Shown here in pieces: positions 1-9,091 of a DNA stretch of 64,000 nt. Position numbers and translations under genes: made by a program. The stretch is taken from positions 1 through 64,000 of the forward strand of contig NZ_JACJHR010000001.1 of NCBI RefSeq assembly GCF_014174495.1, in the 5' to 3' direction. Numbering within the stretch: the stretch's first letter is position 1; every line of letters begins with the position of its first letter. The stretch is from Amycolatopsis echigonensis (GTDB taxonomy: Bacteria > Actinomycetota > Actinomycetes > Mycobacteriales > Pseudonocardiaceae). The notes under the pieces are model-generated. The model had not been told where the DNA came from and did no database searches. It worked only from the letters and a program-made list of their open reading frames with translations.

Positions 1-187
1 AACCCAGGGGGGGGGGGGCGGGCCCCCCCCCGCCGCCGCAGCGAACACCGCGACGCGATGCGAACGTGGTCCTCTCCGCCGCGGGCGGCATCGCGTTCGA
101 CGCCGGGCCGCCCGACCTTTCGTCGCACGGCTGCCTCCACCCGGCCGGGAGCAGGCCGAGGCGGAGGTGGACAGCCGCCGGAACGGC

Positions 188-601
188 TCAGCCGGGCTGG
201 CCGATGTTGACCATCCAAGAGATGCCGAACCGGTCGGTGCAGGCGCCGAATTCGTCGCCCCACATCTGCTTTTCCAGCGGAACCGCCACGGTTCCGCCGT
301 CGGACAGCTTTTCCCAGCAGCGGCGGAGCAGGTCGCCGTCGTCGCCGCTGAGACTGATCGAGATGTTCGTGCCCGGGTTGTGCTCCATGCCGGGCGGCAC
401 GTCGGAGGCCATGAGCGTGAACCCGTGGTCGCCCTCCAGCATCGCGTGCATGATCTGGTCCGCGTTGCCCCCTTCCGCGGGTGCGCCGGACTCCCCGTAG
501 GTGTTCAGCGCGAGATTCCCGCCGAACAGGTCGTGGTAGTACTCCATCGCTTCCCGCGCGTTGCCCGCGAAGCTGATGTACGGGTTGAGTTTCGAGGCCA
601 T
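188..601 (-). CDS. VOC-family (PhnB-like) protein
   Basis: A 137-residue protein of the vicinal-oxygen-chelate superfamily, close to the PhnB/3-demethylubiquinone-methyltransferase-like branch: it begins with KLNPYISFAGNAREAMEYYH, has a central GFTLMASD strand and ends with the typical DRFGISWMVN signature. These proteins are single-domain and usually dimeric; the substrate is unknown. The ATG at 601 is chosen over an in-frame start 60 bases upstream because GAGGAGG lies just before it and family members begin at this point. It ends 100 bases before the sigma-factor gene and reads the same way, but nothing shows co-transcription. Confidence 0.85.
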   Translation of the reverse strand: MASKLNPYISFAGNAREAMEYYHDLFGGNLALNTYGESGAPAEGGNADQIMHAMLEGDHGFTLMASDVPPGMEHNPGTNISISLSGDDGDLLRRCWEKLSDGGTVAVPLEKQMWGDEFGACTDRFGISWMVNIGQPG

Positions 602-703
602 CGGGCCCTCCTCAGCTGATGGACGGGCCCGAATCGTCGCAGATCCGCGGGGGTGCGACAACGGGGTCAGGCCCGGTCGGGCGACCCCCCGTCGCGGGCG
701 TGC

Positions 704-1489
704 TCAGGGGTCGCCGGTGAGTTTGTCGCGCAGCTGCTCGAGGGTCTGCGACAGCAGCCGGGACACGTGCATCTGGGAAATCCCGACCTGCTCGGCGATC
801 TGCGTCTGGGTGAGGCCGCCGAAGAACCGCATCACCAGGATCGCGCGCTCCCGTTTGGGCAGTTCGCGCAGCAGCGGCTGCAGGGCCTCGTGGTTCTCGA
901 TGTGCTCGATCTCCGGGTCGTCGCTGCCGAGCGTGTCGGCGAGCAGCAGCGGCTCGGCGTCGTCGTGGACCGGCTTGTCCACCGACAACGTCTGGTACGC
1001 GTGGCCCGCGACCAGCCCTTCGTGCACCTCGGAGAGTTCGAGGCCGAGGTGCTCGGCGAGCTCGGTGGGCGTCGGCGCGCGGCCGAGCGACTGCGACAGG
1101 GTCGCCGAACCGCGGCTCAGCGCGAGATGCAGTTCCTTGAGCCGCCGCGGGACGCGGACCGACCAGCCCGTGTCGCGGAAGTAGCGGCGGATCTCGCCCA
1201 TGATCGTCGGCACGGCGAAGGACAGGAAGTCCGGGCCGCGGTCGGGGGTGAACCGGTCGATCGCGTTGATCAGGCCGATCCGGGCGACCTGGACCAGGTC
1301 CTCGCGGGGTTCGCCGCGTCCGGTGAACCGGGTCGCGATGTGCTCGGCGACCGGCAGGAATTCGGTGACGAGCTGTTCGCGCAGGCGCGGCCGCCGCTCG
1401 TCGTCGGCGGGCAGGGCGGCGAGCTCCTCGAACAGCGGCGCGGTGTGCGCGTATTCGTCCCGGTGGCGGGTGACGGGCTGCTGGTTCAC
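704..1489 (-). CDS. SigB/SigF-type RNA polymerase sigma factor
   Basis: A 261-residue group-3 sigma-70 factor of the SigB/SigF/SigG type. Region 2 reads HIATRFTGRGEPREDLVQVA and continues into an IGLINAIDRF helix; region 3 follows, and the C-terminal region 4 has the helix-turn-helix LTQTQIAEQVGISQMHVSRL. The GTG start at 1489 overlaps the anti-sigma stop in a GTGA junction, so the two are translationally coupled. Such factors direct RNA polymerase to general-stress or sporulation promoters (GTTT-N15-GGGTAT type). Candidate target promoters of this type are seen before its own operon (1948-1974) and before the ATP-grasp gene (15799-15823). Confidence 0.93.
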   Translation of the reverse strand: MNQQPVTRHRDEYAHTAPLFEELAALPADDERRPRLREQLVTEFLPVAEHIATRFTGRGEPREDLVQVARIGLINAIDRFTPDRGPDFLSFAVPTIMGEIRRYFRDTGWSVRVPRRLKELHLALSRGSATLSQSLGRAPTPTELAEHLGLELSEVHEGLVAGHAYQTLSVDKPVHDDAEPLLLADTLGSDDPEIEHIENHEALQPLLRELPKRERAILVMRFFGGLTQTQIAEQVGISQMHVSRLLSQTLEQLRDKLTGDP

Positions 1490-1938
1490 CCGCTCGCCTC
1501 CCGATGCAGGTCGAGGTCGAGGGTCAGCGCGTAGCCGTCCTCCGCGGGGTCGGGGACGCAGCGCGCCGACACGTTCGCGGCCAGCGTGGTCAGCACGTGC
1601 CATCCGAAACTTCGCTCGCTCGGCGGCTCCGGCTGCCGGGTGCGGGTCCGGACGCTGAACCGGATCCCGTCGGGCGAAACGGTGAACTGGCAGGTCATCG
1701 CCGCCCCCGGGGCGGCCGTGGAGACGACCTGGGCGCACGCCTCGTCGACGGCCATTTTGGCGTCGGCGATCGCGTCGAGCCCGTAATCGGCCCGCGCGGC
1801 GACAGCCTGCGCGAGCATGCGGACAAGCGGGATCTGGTAGGTCTCCGCCGGAAGCCGCAGCTCGATCACCTCGTCGAGCAAACGGTCCACGGCTGGCATG
1901 CCGCCGCTGGCGCGGCCGCCGGGTCCCTCGTCGTTCAT
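1486..1938 (-). CDS. RsbW-type anti-sigma factor (HATPase kinase)
   Basis: A 150-residue anti-sigma factor with a GHKL/HATPase fold. The helix AKMAVDEACAQVV carries the N-box Glu-Ala pair, although the usual following Asn is Gln here, and the C-terminal strand ends in a FGWHVLTTLA segment. Family members hold a SigB/SigF factor inactive and release it when a STAS antagonist competes; many also phosphorylate that antagonist. The gene directly precedes and overlaps the sigma-factor gene by 4 bases, the standard arrangement. The ATG at 1938 follows GGGAG, and a SigB-type promoter lies 10 bases upstream, which suggests autoregulation. Confidence 0.9.
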   Translation of the reverse strand: MNDEGPGGRASGGMPAVDRLLDEVIELRLPAETYQIPLVRMLAQAVAARADYGLDAIADAKMAVDEACAQVVSTAAPGAAMTCQFTVSPDGIRFSVRTRTRQPEPPSERSFGWHVLTTLAANVSARCVPDPAEDGYALTLDLDLHREASG

Positions 1939-1947
1939 GGCTCCCGC

Positions 1948-1974
1948 ATACCCAGGCGAGGCCCGATCGACACC
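1948..1974 (-). promoter_or_regulatory. Candidate SigB-type promoter of the anti-sigma/sigma operon
   Basis: On the minus strand GGTGT is followed after 16 bases by GGGTAT, fitting the actinobacterial SigB/SigF consensus GNNT-N14-16-GGGTAY. The -10 element ends 9 bases before the anti-sigma ATG, so the transcript leader would be very short. The position implies that the sigma factor drives its own operon, as is known for SigF and SigB loci in related organisms. Confidence 0.6.
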
Positions 1975-2146
1975 TCCGGCCGGGATTCCGGCGGTGTGCG
2001 CAGCGGCACGTTTGCGGCCGGGATCCGCTGGTTCGGGGCACCGCCCGGAGTGAATCCGGCGTGATGCGGACGGCGATTTCGCGTGACAAACCGGCGGCGG
2101 TTGGGTAGTCAGCAGTGAGAACCTTTTCGGAAGCGGGGTGACCCCC

Positions 2147-2692
2147 ATGGTGCAGGTGCGGGTGCAGGGGCTGGCCGTGGTGGCGCAGGAGTCGGCGCCG
2201 GTCGTGCTGCTGCGCGAGGAATCCGGCTCGCGCCGGTGGCTCGCCATCACCATCGGCGCGCCGGAAGCGCAGGAACTGGCCGCCGCGCAGGAACACGTGG
2301 TGTCGGCGCGGCCGGGGACGGTCGAACTGATCATCGAGGTGATGGCGGCGCTGGGCCAGCGCGTGGAACGGGTCGAAATCACCCAGCTGCTGGACAGCAT
2401 CTTCCACGCGGACCTCGTCCTGTCCGGCGGCGTGCGAGTCTCGGCCCGCCCGAGCGACGCGATCGCGATCGGCCTGCGGACCCACGCCCCGCTGGAAGTC
2501 GCGGAGGCGGTGCTGGACGAGGCGGCGGTCGACGTGACCGTGGCGGCGGGCGACGAAACCGCCCTCGGCTCGGCGCTCGACGCGGCTGCCGACCTGGACG
2601 AACCGGCGGAGGCCACCGAGGACGAGATCCGCCGCTTCCGGGACCTGCTGGACGACGTGAGCCCGGAGGATTTCCGCGACCCGGACGCTTGA
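2147..2692 (+). CDS. DUF151 bifunctional nuclease family protein
   Basis: A 181-residue protein of the BFN/DUF151 family. It opens with VQVRVQGLAVV, has the characteristic WLAITIGAPEAQELAAA stretch and a HADLVLS - SARPSDAIAIGLRT core, followed by an acidic C-terminal tail containing the usual EEI/F..FRDLLDDVSPEDF segment. Plant and bacterial homologues have been reported to cleave RNA and DNA; in actinomycetes the gene is often near merR or ftsR regulators, which is not the case here. The ATG at 2147 fits the family start; an in-frame GTG three codons upstream is possible. It is divergent from the sigma operon. Confidence 0.88.
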   Translation: MVQVRVQGLAVVAQESAPVVLLREESGSRRWLAITIGAPEAQELAAAQEHVVSARPGTVELIIEVMAALGQRVERVEITQLLDSIFHADLVLSGGVRVSARPSDAIAIGLRTHAPLEVAEAVLDEAAVDVTVAAGDETALGSALDAAADLDEPAEATEDEIRRFRDLLDDVSPEDFRDPDA

Positions 2693-2857
2693 TGCCGGGA
2701 TGAGCCTCGCTCGGTTCGCGCTCGCGCGAGTGACGGGCTCGCCCGGTGCGCCGGTTCGGCTTACGCGGTCGCGGACCGCTGCCGGACCGTTCGCTTCAGC
2801 GCCAGTTCGCCGCCGCGCGGCTCTTGGCTCCCGGCCTGCGGTGTCCTCAGTGGAGGG

Positions 2858-3274
2858 TCAAGCCTTCTGCGCGGGCCGCGGCAGCGGGATCTCGGTGAGT
2901 CCCTCGGCGGCGCCGGACCGGATGCAGTCGAGCGGGAACAGCGAGAACAACCGCCGGACCGCGGGCGCGGTGCCCGGGTCGACGTAGAAATCCTTGTCCG
3001 CTCCGGCGGCCAGCAGTTTCAGCCGGATCAGGACGCGCAGGCCCGCGACGCCGAGGAAGGTCGTCCGGCGCAGGTCGACGATCACGAGGCTGACGGTGCT
3101 GCGCAGCCTCGCCTCGACAACCTCGGCCAGCCGGGGCGCGGTGGCGAGGTCGACCTCTCCGGAAACCTCGACGACGGCGGTTCCCGGGGCGGGGTGGCGG
3201 ACACGCAGCCGGAGCATCCCCGTCGGGTCCGACGAGGGCAGTGCGGGCAGTCGGGCAGTATGCGCGGCGGTCAT
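2858..3274 (-). CDS. STAS-domain anti-sigma-factor antagonist-like protein
   Basis: A 138-residue STAS-domain protein: VVEVSGEVDLATAPRL, then LVIVDLRRTTFLGVAGLRVL, matching the SpoIIAA/RsbV fold. In classical antagonists the loop after the DL strand reads like FLDSSGL and its Ser is phosphorylated by the RsbW kinase; here the loop is LGVAGL and the phospho-acceptor position is Val. The protein may therefore be constitutively active, or a binding module that is not phospho-regulated. Its location within 1 kb of an anti-sigma/sigma pair makes it the likely partner. The ATG at 3274 is immediately preceded by an in-frame GTG, so either could be used. Confidence 0.85.
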   Translation of the reverse strand: MTAAHTARLPALPSSDPTGMLRLRVRHPAPGTAVVEVSGEVDLATAPRLAEVVEARLRSTVSLVIVDLRRTTFLGVAGLRVLIRLKLLAAGADKDFYVDPGTAPAVRRLFSLFPLDCIRSGAAEGLTEIPLPRPAQKA

Positions 3275-3925
3275 CACGGCACTCTCTCTGAGCCGCGCAC
3301 AGGGCTGCGGAATGCCGGACCGGCCGTGCACCGGGCATCCCGGCGCGCGGGACGAATCGCGGTGGCTGGAGACTCAACCGCCCTCTACCGTAGCTCTCCT
3401 CGGCCGCTCAGGGAAGCCGCCGAAGGGGGACGACCGCCTCCGGAGGCCGGACGCGCGGGCGAGGCGGGCAGTGGTTGAACGGTCAGGCAACTCTGGGAAG
3501 AGCGCTGCTGCGTGCGCCGGAAACGGTGGTGGGAAAGAACAATCCGGGCGCGGCGTGGAATTCTTGCCGATGGATGGCGGAGATTGCGCACCGCGCTCGT
3601 GATGACTGGTGCGCCGACCGGATCTTTTTCGCCGCCAACGGGAACTCTTCCAGGTTTGGCATGGAGGTCAGCGCACGCGCATTGGGGTTTCTCAGTAGCG
3701 CGGTGCCGAGGCTTCGCCGTCGCGATGCTGGCCAGGCCGCTGCGGAGCACCGGCTGAGACGGCGCTGCCCTTCGGCGTCGCGCCGGGCCCGTCGGCAGAG
3801 GCGAGAACCGGCGCATTGCTGAGGAACCTCACTGGGCTCGGCTATGCCGCGATCCGACAGCACCCCCGGCGGTGGCTGCCCGGCAACCGTGAGTTCTGCT
3901 GCCGCACGCGACTTCACCGGCCCGC
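3275..3925. other. Gene-poor interval, no recognisable gene
   Basis: About 650 bases without a supported gene. Open frames exist on both strands but show none of the codon pattern or protein motifs of the neighbours. The right part is slightly lower in GC than its surroundings, which could mean old decayed coding sequence. I see no tRNA, terminator with a T-run, or repeat in it. Confidence 0.5.
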
Positions 3926-4753
3926 CTAACTCCCGATCCGAGGCGGACCGGCGTCCACGACCGACAGCGAAAGATCCAGCGGATCGAAGTGGATCAGCGA
4001 TTCCATCCACCACGTCATCCCCGCCTCCGCGAGCGCCGCGAGATCCACCGCGGCCGGTTCCTCCCAGGCCGGGCTCGCATTTCCGGACACCGCGACGTCG
4101 TACGGGCAGTCCGTCGGCCGGACTTGAGCGACCAGGCCGGCCAACGCCTCGGGCGGCAACGGCTGAGGACCTGGATTCGGGAAAATCCCGTCGCTGCCCG
4201 CGGCACGGCGCAGAACCCGTTCATGCCGGGTCGTGCAGGCAGTCCACACCGGAAGGGGATACGGCTCCGGATCAGCGGATTCCAGGTTCACGCGATAGTG
4301 CGACCCCTCGTGCCGCACGGCCTTCCCGGCCCACATCGCGCGGACGACCTCCAGCGCCTCGTCGGTCCGCGACGACAACTCGGCGGGCGAGGACGGATCT
4401 CCGAACCGGCTGAAGTCGCCCGATTCGTCGGAGCCGATGCCGGTGCCCAGGATCAACCGGCCGCGGGACAGGCGCGCGACAGTCGCGGCCTGCCGGGCCA
4501 AGACCCACGGACGGCGGCGGCTCGGCGGCGTGACCATCGGCCCCAGCAACACCTTGCTCGTCGCCTGGGCGATCGCGGCCAGCGCGGTCCACGCATCGGC
4601 GATCGGCGCCGCGGCGGGCACGACGTGGTCCCACAGGAACACGCCGTCCCAGCCGGCGGCTTCGGCTCGGACCGCGAGGTCGACGAGCACCGCCGGATCC
4701 CCGAACGGGCCGAAAGGCGGCAGGTACAGGCCGTAGCGAACGTGGTCAGCCAT
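3926..4753 (-). CDS. LLM-class flavin-dependent oxidoreductase
   Basis: A 275-residue luciferase-like monooxygenase (bacterial luciferase fold). Recognisable pieces are the N-terminal [29 protein letters not shown], a [13 protein letters not shown] barrel strand, [19 protein letters not shown] and a [13 protein letters not shown] helix. In actinomycetes many of these use coenzyme F420 rather than FMN; the substrate here cannot be told. ATG 4753 is preferred to an in-frame start 54 bases upstream because GGGGGAT lies 5 bases before it and the protein then starts like its relatives. Divergent from the PadR-P450 pair. Confidence 0.88.
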   Translation of the reverse strand: MADHVRYGLYLPPFGPFGDPAVLVDLAVRAEAAGWDGVFLWDHVVPAAAPIADAWTALAAIAQATSKVLLGPMVTPPSRRRPWVLARQAATVARLSRGRLILGTGIGSDESGDFSRFGDPSSPAELSSRTDEALEVVRAMWAGKAVRHEGSHYRVNLESADPEPYPLPVWTACTTRHERVLRRAAGSDGIFPNPGPQPLPPEALAGLVAQVRPTDCPYDVAVSGNASPAWEEPAAVDLAALAEAGMTWWMESLIHFDPLDLSLSVVDAGPPRIGS

Positions 4754-4854
4754 GCGAGATCCCCCTCCGGATCGGTCGAACGCGACCGTATCGGGAGGGA
4801 CCGACAAAAACCGGGCGGAGATCGTGGTCCGGCATCCGCCGTTCGGCCGTTGCC

Positions 4855-4874
4855 GGGTTACCGGAACCTAGGTT
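4855..4874. promoter_or_regulatory. Candidate operator of the PadR gene
   Basis: The 20 bases just before the PadR GTG contain the perfect palindrome AACCTAGGTT and two GGTTAC copies in direct order, with GTGAC following inside the start. Only 3 bases separate the palindrome from the start codon, so binding here would block initiation. PadR proteins bind dyads of this size and are usually autoregulated; assignment to this protein is an inference. Confidence 0.45.
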
Positions 4875-4877
4875 ACT

Positions 4878-5393
4878 GTGACCTATGTGTGGATCGACGT
4901 GCTCCTCCTCTCGAAGCTCGCCAACGGACCGCGGCACGGCTACGAACTGCGCAAGCAGATCGAGGAATCCACCGGCCGCACGCTGTCGAACAACTCGCTC
5001 TACCCGGCGCTGCGGCGATTCGCCGAAGCGGGCGCGGTGACCCGGACCGCCGAGCCGCAGGAGGGACGGCCGCCGCGGCACGTGTACACGATCACCGACG
5101 TCGGACGGGAACTGCTGCACGATCTGCTCGCCGACCTGCCGCCGGAGCTCGCGGGCGACCCGGCCGAGTTCCTGGCGCGCCTGGCGGGATTCGGCAGGCT
5201 CACCCCGGAGGAACGGCTGCGGGTGCTGGACGCCCGCGAAGCCGCCGTCGCGGCGCAGCGGGACCGGCTGGCCAAGCTCGGCTCGGGGCAGCCCGATCCG
5301 TGGAGCCGGCTCGTGCTGGCGGAGGTCAAGCGCCGCGCCGAAAACGAACAGGACTGGCTCGCGTCGTTGCGCACGCGAGCGGGCTTACCCTAG
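4878..5393 (+). CDS. PadR-family transcriptional regulator
   Basis: A 171-residue PadR regulator. The winged helix covers roughly residues 5-85, with [20 protein letters not shown], the recognition region [17 protein letters not shown] and a wing ending [18 protein letters not shown]. The C-terminal half is a Vir-like helical dimerisation region. PadR proteins repress genes for phenolic or drug-like compounds and usually act on an adjacent operon. The stop lies 11 bases before the P450 start, so the pair is co-transcribed. The GTG at 4878 has no good Shine-Dalgarno and may be used on a leaderless transcript. Confidence 0.9.
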   Translation: MTYVWIDVLLLSKLANGPRHGYELRKQIEESTGRTLSNNSLYPALRRFAEAGAVTRTAEPQEGRPPRHVYTITDVGRELLHDLLADLPPELAGDPAEFLARLAGFGRLTPEERLRVLDAREAAVAAQRDRLAKLGSGQPDPWSRLVLAEVKRRAENEQDWLASLRTRAGLP

Positions 5394-5404
5394 AGAGGAC
5401 CTCG

Positions 5405-6595
5405 ATGCCCACCACCGCCCAGCTGCCGTTCGCGAGGCCGAACGTCCTGGACATCGCGCCGCTGTACGAAGTCCTGCGCCGCGAAGGCCCGATCGTCCCG
5501 GTGACCACCCCGGCGGGCGACCCCGCCTGGCTCGTCACCTCCTACGACCAAGCGCGGGAAGTGTTCGCGGACAACCGGTTCGGCCGCTCCCACCCGCATC
5601 CCGAGGACGCCTCGGCGGTCTCCGACGCCGCGGTGCTGAACGGGCCGCAGGGCGATTTCGAGACCGAGGACCGGGAACACGCCCGGCTGCGCCGCCTGCT
5701 GGTCCCGGCGTTCTCGGCGAACCGGATGCGCCGGCTCGGCAGCCGGATCCAGGAACTCGCCGACCGGTGCCTCGACGGGATGGAAGCGGCGGGCTCGCCG
5801 GCGAATCTGCACGAGCACCTGTCGTTTCCCTTGCCGGTGCTGGTGATCTGCGAACTCCTCGGCGTCCCGTACGACGACCGCGAGAAGTTCCGCGCCCTGT
5901 CCGACCGCATCGGCGTGCTCGACAGCGGCGGCGACGCCGAGGCGGCGATGACCGAGTTCACCGCCTACATGTCCGGCCTCGCCGACGCGAAACGCGCCAA
6001 CCCGGGCCAGGACGTGGTGTCGGATCTGGTCGCCGCGCAGGCCGAGGACCCGACGTTCACCGACGACGACCTCGGCAGGCTCGCCGCCGGGCTGCTGTTC
6101 GCCGGCCACGAGACCACGTCGAACCGGATCGACCTCGGCGTCCTGTTCCTCCTCGCCGACCTCTCCCGCCGCGACGCGCTGGCCGCGGACCCGGAAGGGC
6201 GCGTGCACGGCACCGTCGAGGAGATCCTGCGGATGTCCGCGCCGGGCGGGCTCGGGCTGCTCCGGTACGCGCACGAGGACGTCGAGATCGGCGGCGTCCG
6301 CATCTCGCGCGGCGACGCGGTGATGATCTCGACCGCGTCGGCCAACCGCGACCCGTCGGTGTTCGCGGACGCGCACGAGTTCGACGCGGACCGCAAACCC
6401 AACTCCCACCTCGCCTTCGGCCACGGCGGCCACTTCTGCATCGGCGCGAGCCTCGCGCGCACGGAACTGTGCATCGTGTTCACGACGCTGTTCCGCCGCT
6501 TCCCGAACCTCCGGCTGGCCGTGCCCGTCGACGAGCTGGAAGTGCGGGCCAACCGGCTCACCGGAGGGGTTTCGCGGGTCCCGGTCGTCTGGTGA
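5405..6595 (+). CDS. Cytochrome P450
   Basis: A 396-residue soluble bacterial P450. The I-helix oxygen-activation motif is AGHETTSN, the K-helix ExxR is EEILR, and the haem-binding loop is [15 protein letters not shown] with the thiolate ligand at C345. The N-terminus [19 protein letters not shown] is typical of actinomycete CYP105/CYP107-like enzymes that hydroxylate secondary metabolites or xenobiotics; ferredoxin partners are not adjacent. The ATG at 5405 follows GAGAGGAC. It forms a two-gene operon with the PadR regulator. The stop codon is 2 bases from the stop of the convergent GH2 gene. Confidence 0.93.
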   Translation: MPTTAQLPFARPNVLDIAPLYEVLRREGPIVPVTTPAGDPAWLVTSYDQAREVFADNRFGRSHPHPEDASAVSDAAVLNGPQGDFETEDREHARLRRLLVPAFSANRMRRLGSRIQELADRCLDGMEAAGSPANLHEHLSFPLPVLVICELLGVPYDDREKFRALSDRIGVLDSGGDAEAAMTEFTAYMSGLADAKRANPGQDVVSDLVAAQAEDPTFTDDDLGRLAAGLLFAGHETTSNRIDLGVLFLLADLSRRDALAADPEGRVHGTVEEILRMSAPGGLGLLRYAHEDVEIGGVRISRGDAVMISTASANRDPSVFADAHEFDADRKPNSHLAFGHGGHFCIGASLARTELCIVFTTLFRRFPNLRLAVPVDELEVRANRLTGGVSRVPVVW

Positions 6596-6597
6596 CG

Positions 6598-9000
6598 TCA
6601 GACTGACTCGATCGTGGCGGTTCCGGTGTTGACGAACGGATGCGTGGCGCTCACGGTGATCGTGCCGGGGGTGCCGCGCATCGACCGGATCCACACCGCG
6701 GCCGCGCCGCCGAGCGCGCCGAAATCGAGGTAGGGATCGCCGATCAGCACGCCCGGCCCCTGCACCGAGACGGCCAGCACTCCGCGGGCATGCGGCCGCG
6801 GGGCGCCGTAGCGGTCGAGCGAGCGCAACGCGACCCGGGTGGTGTCCGCACCGTCGGCGACGATCTGCTCGTCGTCGGCGGTCACCGCGATCGTGTCGTA
6901 CGCGGGATCCGCGCTGAATCGCCTGCGCAGCACGGTTTGCCCGCCGATCTTGCCTTCGATGGTCAGCTCTGGGCGCGCCCGGCCGTTCACCCGCAGGTCC
7001 ACCGAGAACGGCGGATACGCCAGGTGCGGGAATCGCGCGCGGTCCGGCTGCACGGTGACCGGACGCTTGCCCTCGACCGTCACCACGAGCTCCTCGCAGT
7101 TCGACCAGACGATCGCGTCGCGGCCTGGCCCGCCCGGCGGCGAGCCCGGGCCGAAATCCCAGTAGAAAGCCGGTTCGATCACCGCGCCGCGAGACGGATC
7201 GCGCTGCGCCCGGTAGAACGCCGCGCCCAGTTTGGGGATGCGGAAGAAGTCCATCACGCCGGGGTATTTCACGCCGCGATAGTGGTGGTACCAGCCGGAG
7301 GGATAGTCGAAACCGCACCAGCCGAGCAGGCCGCTGTAGCGCGGATCGGACGCGGCGTGGTCGTGCACCCAGGCGTGCAGCATGCTCTGTTCCCGTTGCA
7401 CGGCAAGGGAATCCGTCCGGCGGAAATACGCGGAGCCGACCAGGGTGCCGATCGCTTCGCTGACCAGGTACGGAATCCCGCGCCGCGGCGGGCGCAGCGG
7501 AGGCGGCGAACCTGGCGGATGCGGACGGCTGTAGTCGTTGAACGAGAACACCCCGCCTGCCGCTTTCACCGGGTACAGCGGCGAAACGTAGCCGCGCTCG
7601 CCCGCGACGGCGCCGGTGCACGGCCGCATCGGGTCGAGTTCCGCGGCGAGCTGGTCCGTTCTCCCGTACAGCGCGTATTGGCCGAGTGTCTCGTTCACCC
7701 GGGTGCCCCACACGATGATCGACGGATGGTTGCGGTCGCGCACGATCATGTCGTGCACGTCGCGCACCGCCAGCTCCTGCCATGCCGTGTCGCCGACGTG
7801 GTCCCAGCCCGGCAGTTCCTCCCACACCAGGATGCCGAGTTCGTCGCAGGCGTCGAGAAACGCCGTCGCCTGCGGATAATGCGAGCAGCGCACCATCGTG
7901 CAGTTCAGCTCTTCTTTCAGCAGCTGAGCGTCACGGCGCTGCACCCGGTCCGGCATCGCGCCGCCGACGAACGGGTACCACTGGTGCCGGTTGAGGCCGA
8001 ACAGTTTCAGCGGCCGCCCGTTCAGCCGGAAACCGTCCACAGTGAACTGAGCGTCTCGGAGCCCGGTCCGCACCGCGTAGGTGTGCACTTTCCGGCCGCC
8101 GACCGCGAGCGTGACGAGGATGTCGCACAAAGCCGGATCGTCCAGGTCCCACAGCTGCACTGATTCGAGGCCCTGCAGCGACACAGTGGCCTGGGTGTTG
8201 CCCTTCGGCAGCCCGGTGAGGTCGGTGGAGGAGGTCGCGATCTCGGCGCCGTGCTGGCTGAGCGTGGCGGTGAGCCGGACCGGGCCTTTGACCGCCTTCG
8301 CCGAATCCACCGTGCAGTGCAGCAGCACCTCGCGGTTCGGCGTCAGCACGGCGACCTGCTGCGCGTACACATCGGACAGATAGGTCTGGGGCACGCCAGT
8401 CAGCCGGACTTCGCGGTACATCCCGGCCGGCTGATAGAAGTCGATGGCCGTCGGGTGCGGGAATTCCGGCAGATCCGGCGGGGTGTTCTGCTGCCACCGG
8501 CCGTCGACGACCACCGCGAGCACGTTGTCCTTTTCGGTCAGCAGGCCGGTGACCTCGCAGCGCAGCGGGAGGTAACCGCCGCTGCGCATGGCGACGCGGC
8601 GGCCGTTGAGATACACGGTCGCCGCGCTGAGCACCCCGTCGAACTGCAGGAACACCCGGTTCCGGCGCAGCTGCGCGGGCGCGAGGAAATGCTGCCGGTA
8701 CACCCAGACCTGCTGCCAGTCCGTCGGATCCCAGTCCTGCCAGGACAGCGGGACGACGCAGTGCGGCACCGACACCAGCGCCATCCCGCTGTCGTCGAAG
8801 TCCGGATCGGTGCTGCCGGGAACGAACGGCCCGAAAAGCCAGTCCGCGCCGAACCCGTCCCGCGCCACCGGGGGCGCGGGACGGGAGAGCGCGGCGGCGA
8901 GCGCGCCGGAACCGGCGAGCACCGCACCGGCCCCCAGCAGGAAGCTTCGCCGGGGGTGCGCGGCGAGCCAGGAGGCTCGCTCGGAAGGCTCGCCGGTCAT
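6598..9000 (-). CDS. Tat-exported glycoside hydrolase family 2 protein
   Basis: An 800-residue GH2 enzyme. The N-terminus has a twin-arginine signal (RRSFLLGAGAVLAGSGALAA). Domain order is the GH2 sugar-binding jelly roll (WVYRQHFLAPAQLRRNRVFL), an immunoglobulin-like domain, the TIM barrel beginning FTVDGFRLNGRPLKLFGLNR, and a C-terminal accessory domain. The expected acid/base is E437 in RVNETLG and the nucleophile E515 in LVSEAIG. Specificity could be beta-galactoside, glucuronide or mannoside. The protein likely works outside the membrane. No sugar transporter adjoins it; its start is 90 bases from the end of the LLM gene on the same strand. Confidence 0.9.
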   Translation of the reverse strand: MTGEPSERASWLAAHPRRSFLLGAGAVLAGSGALAAALSRPAPPVARDGFGADWLFGPFVPGSTDPDFDDSGMALVSVPHCVVPLSWQDWDPTDWQQVWVYRQHFLAPAQLRRNRVFLQFDGVLSAATVYLNGRRVAMRSGGYLPLRCEVTGLLTEKDNVLAVVVDGRWQQNTPPDLPEFPHPTAIDFYQPAGMYREVRLTGVPQTYLSDVYAQQVAVLTPNREVLLHCTVDSAKAVKGPVRLTATLSQHGAEIATSSTDLTGLPKGNTQATVSLQGLESVQLWDLDDPALCDILVTLAVGGRKVHTYAVRTGLRDAQFTVDGFRLNGRPLKLFGLNRHQWYPFVGGAMPDRVQRRDAQLLKEELNCTMVRCSHYPQATAFLDACDELGILVWEELPGWDHVGDTAWQELAVRDVHDMIVRDRNHPSIIVWGTRVNETLGQYALYGRTDQLAAELDPMRPCTGAVAGERGYVSPLYPVKAAGGVFSFNDYSRPHPPGSPPPLRPPRRGIPYLVSEAIGTLVGSAYFRRTDSLAVQREQSMLHAWVHDHAASDPRYSGLLGWCGFDYPSGWYHHYRGVKYPGVMDFFRIPKLGAAFYRAQRDPSRGAVIEPAFYWDFGPGSPPGGPGRDAIVWSNCEELVVTVEGKRPVTVQPDRARFPHLAYPPFSVDLRVNGRARPELTIEGKIGGQTVLRRRFSADPAYDTIAVTADDEQIVADGADTTRVALRSLDRYGAPRPHARGVLAVSVQGPGVLIGDPYLDFGALGGAAAVWIRSMRGTPGTITVSATHPFVNTGTATIESV

Positions 9001-9091
9001 CCCCGGAGGAGGGCGGTTCCGGGACGGGGCGCGGAAGATCCGCCGGGAAGCGTCGACGCCTGCATGAGCGCGAGCTTACTTCCCGTGCTGT

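Noticed and set aside
2100-2110. SigB-type promoter for the DUF151 gene (GGGTAG box)
   Set aside because: No acceptable GNNT -35 element at 14-16 bases upstream.
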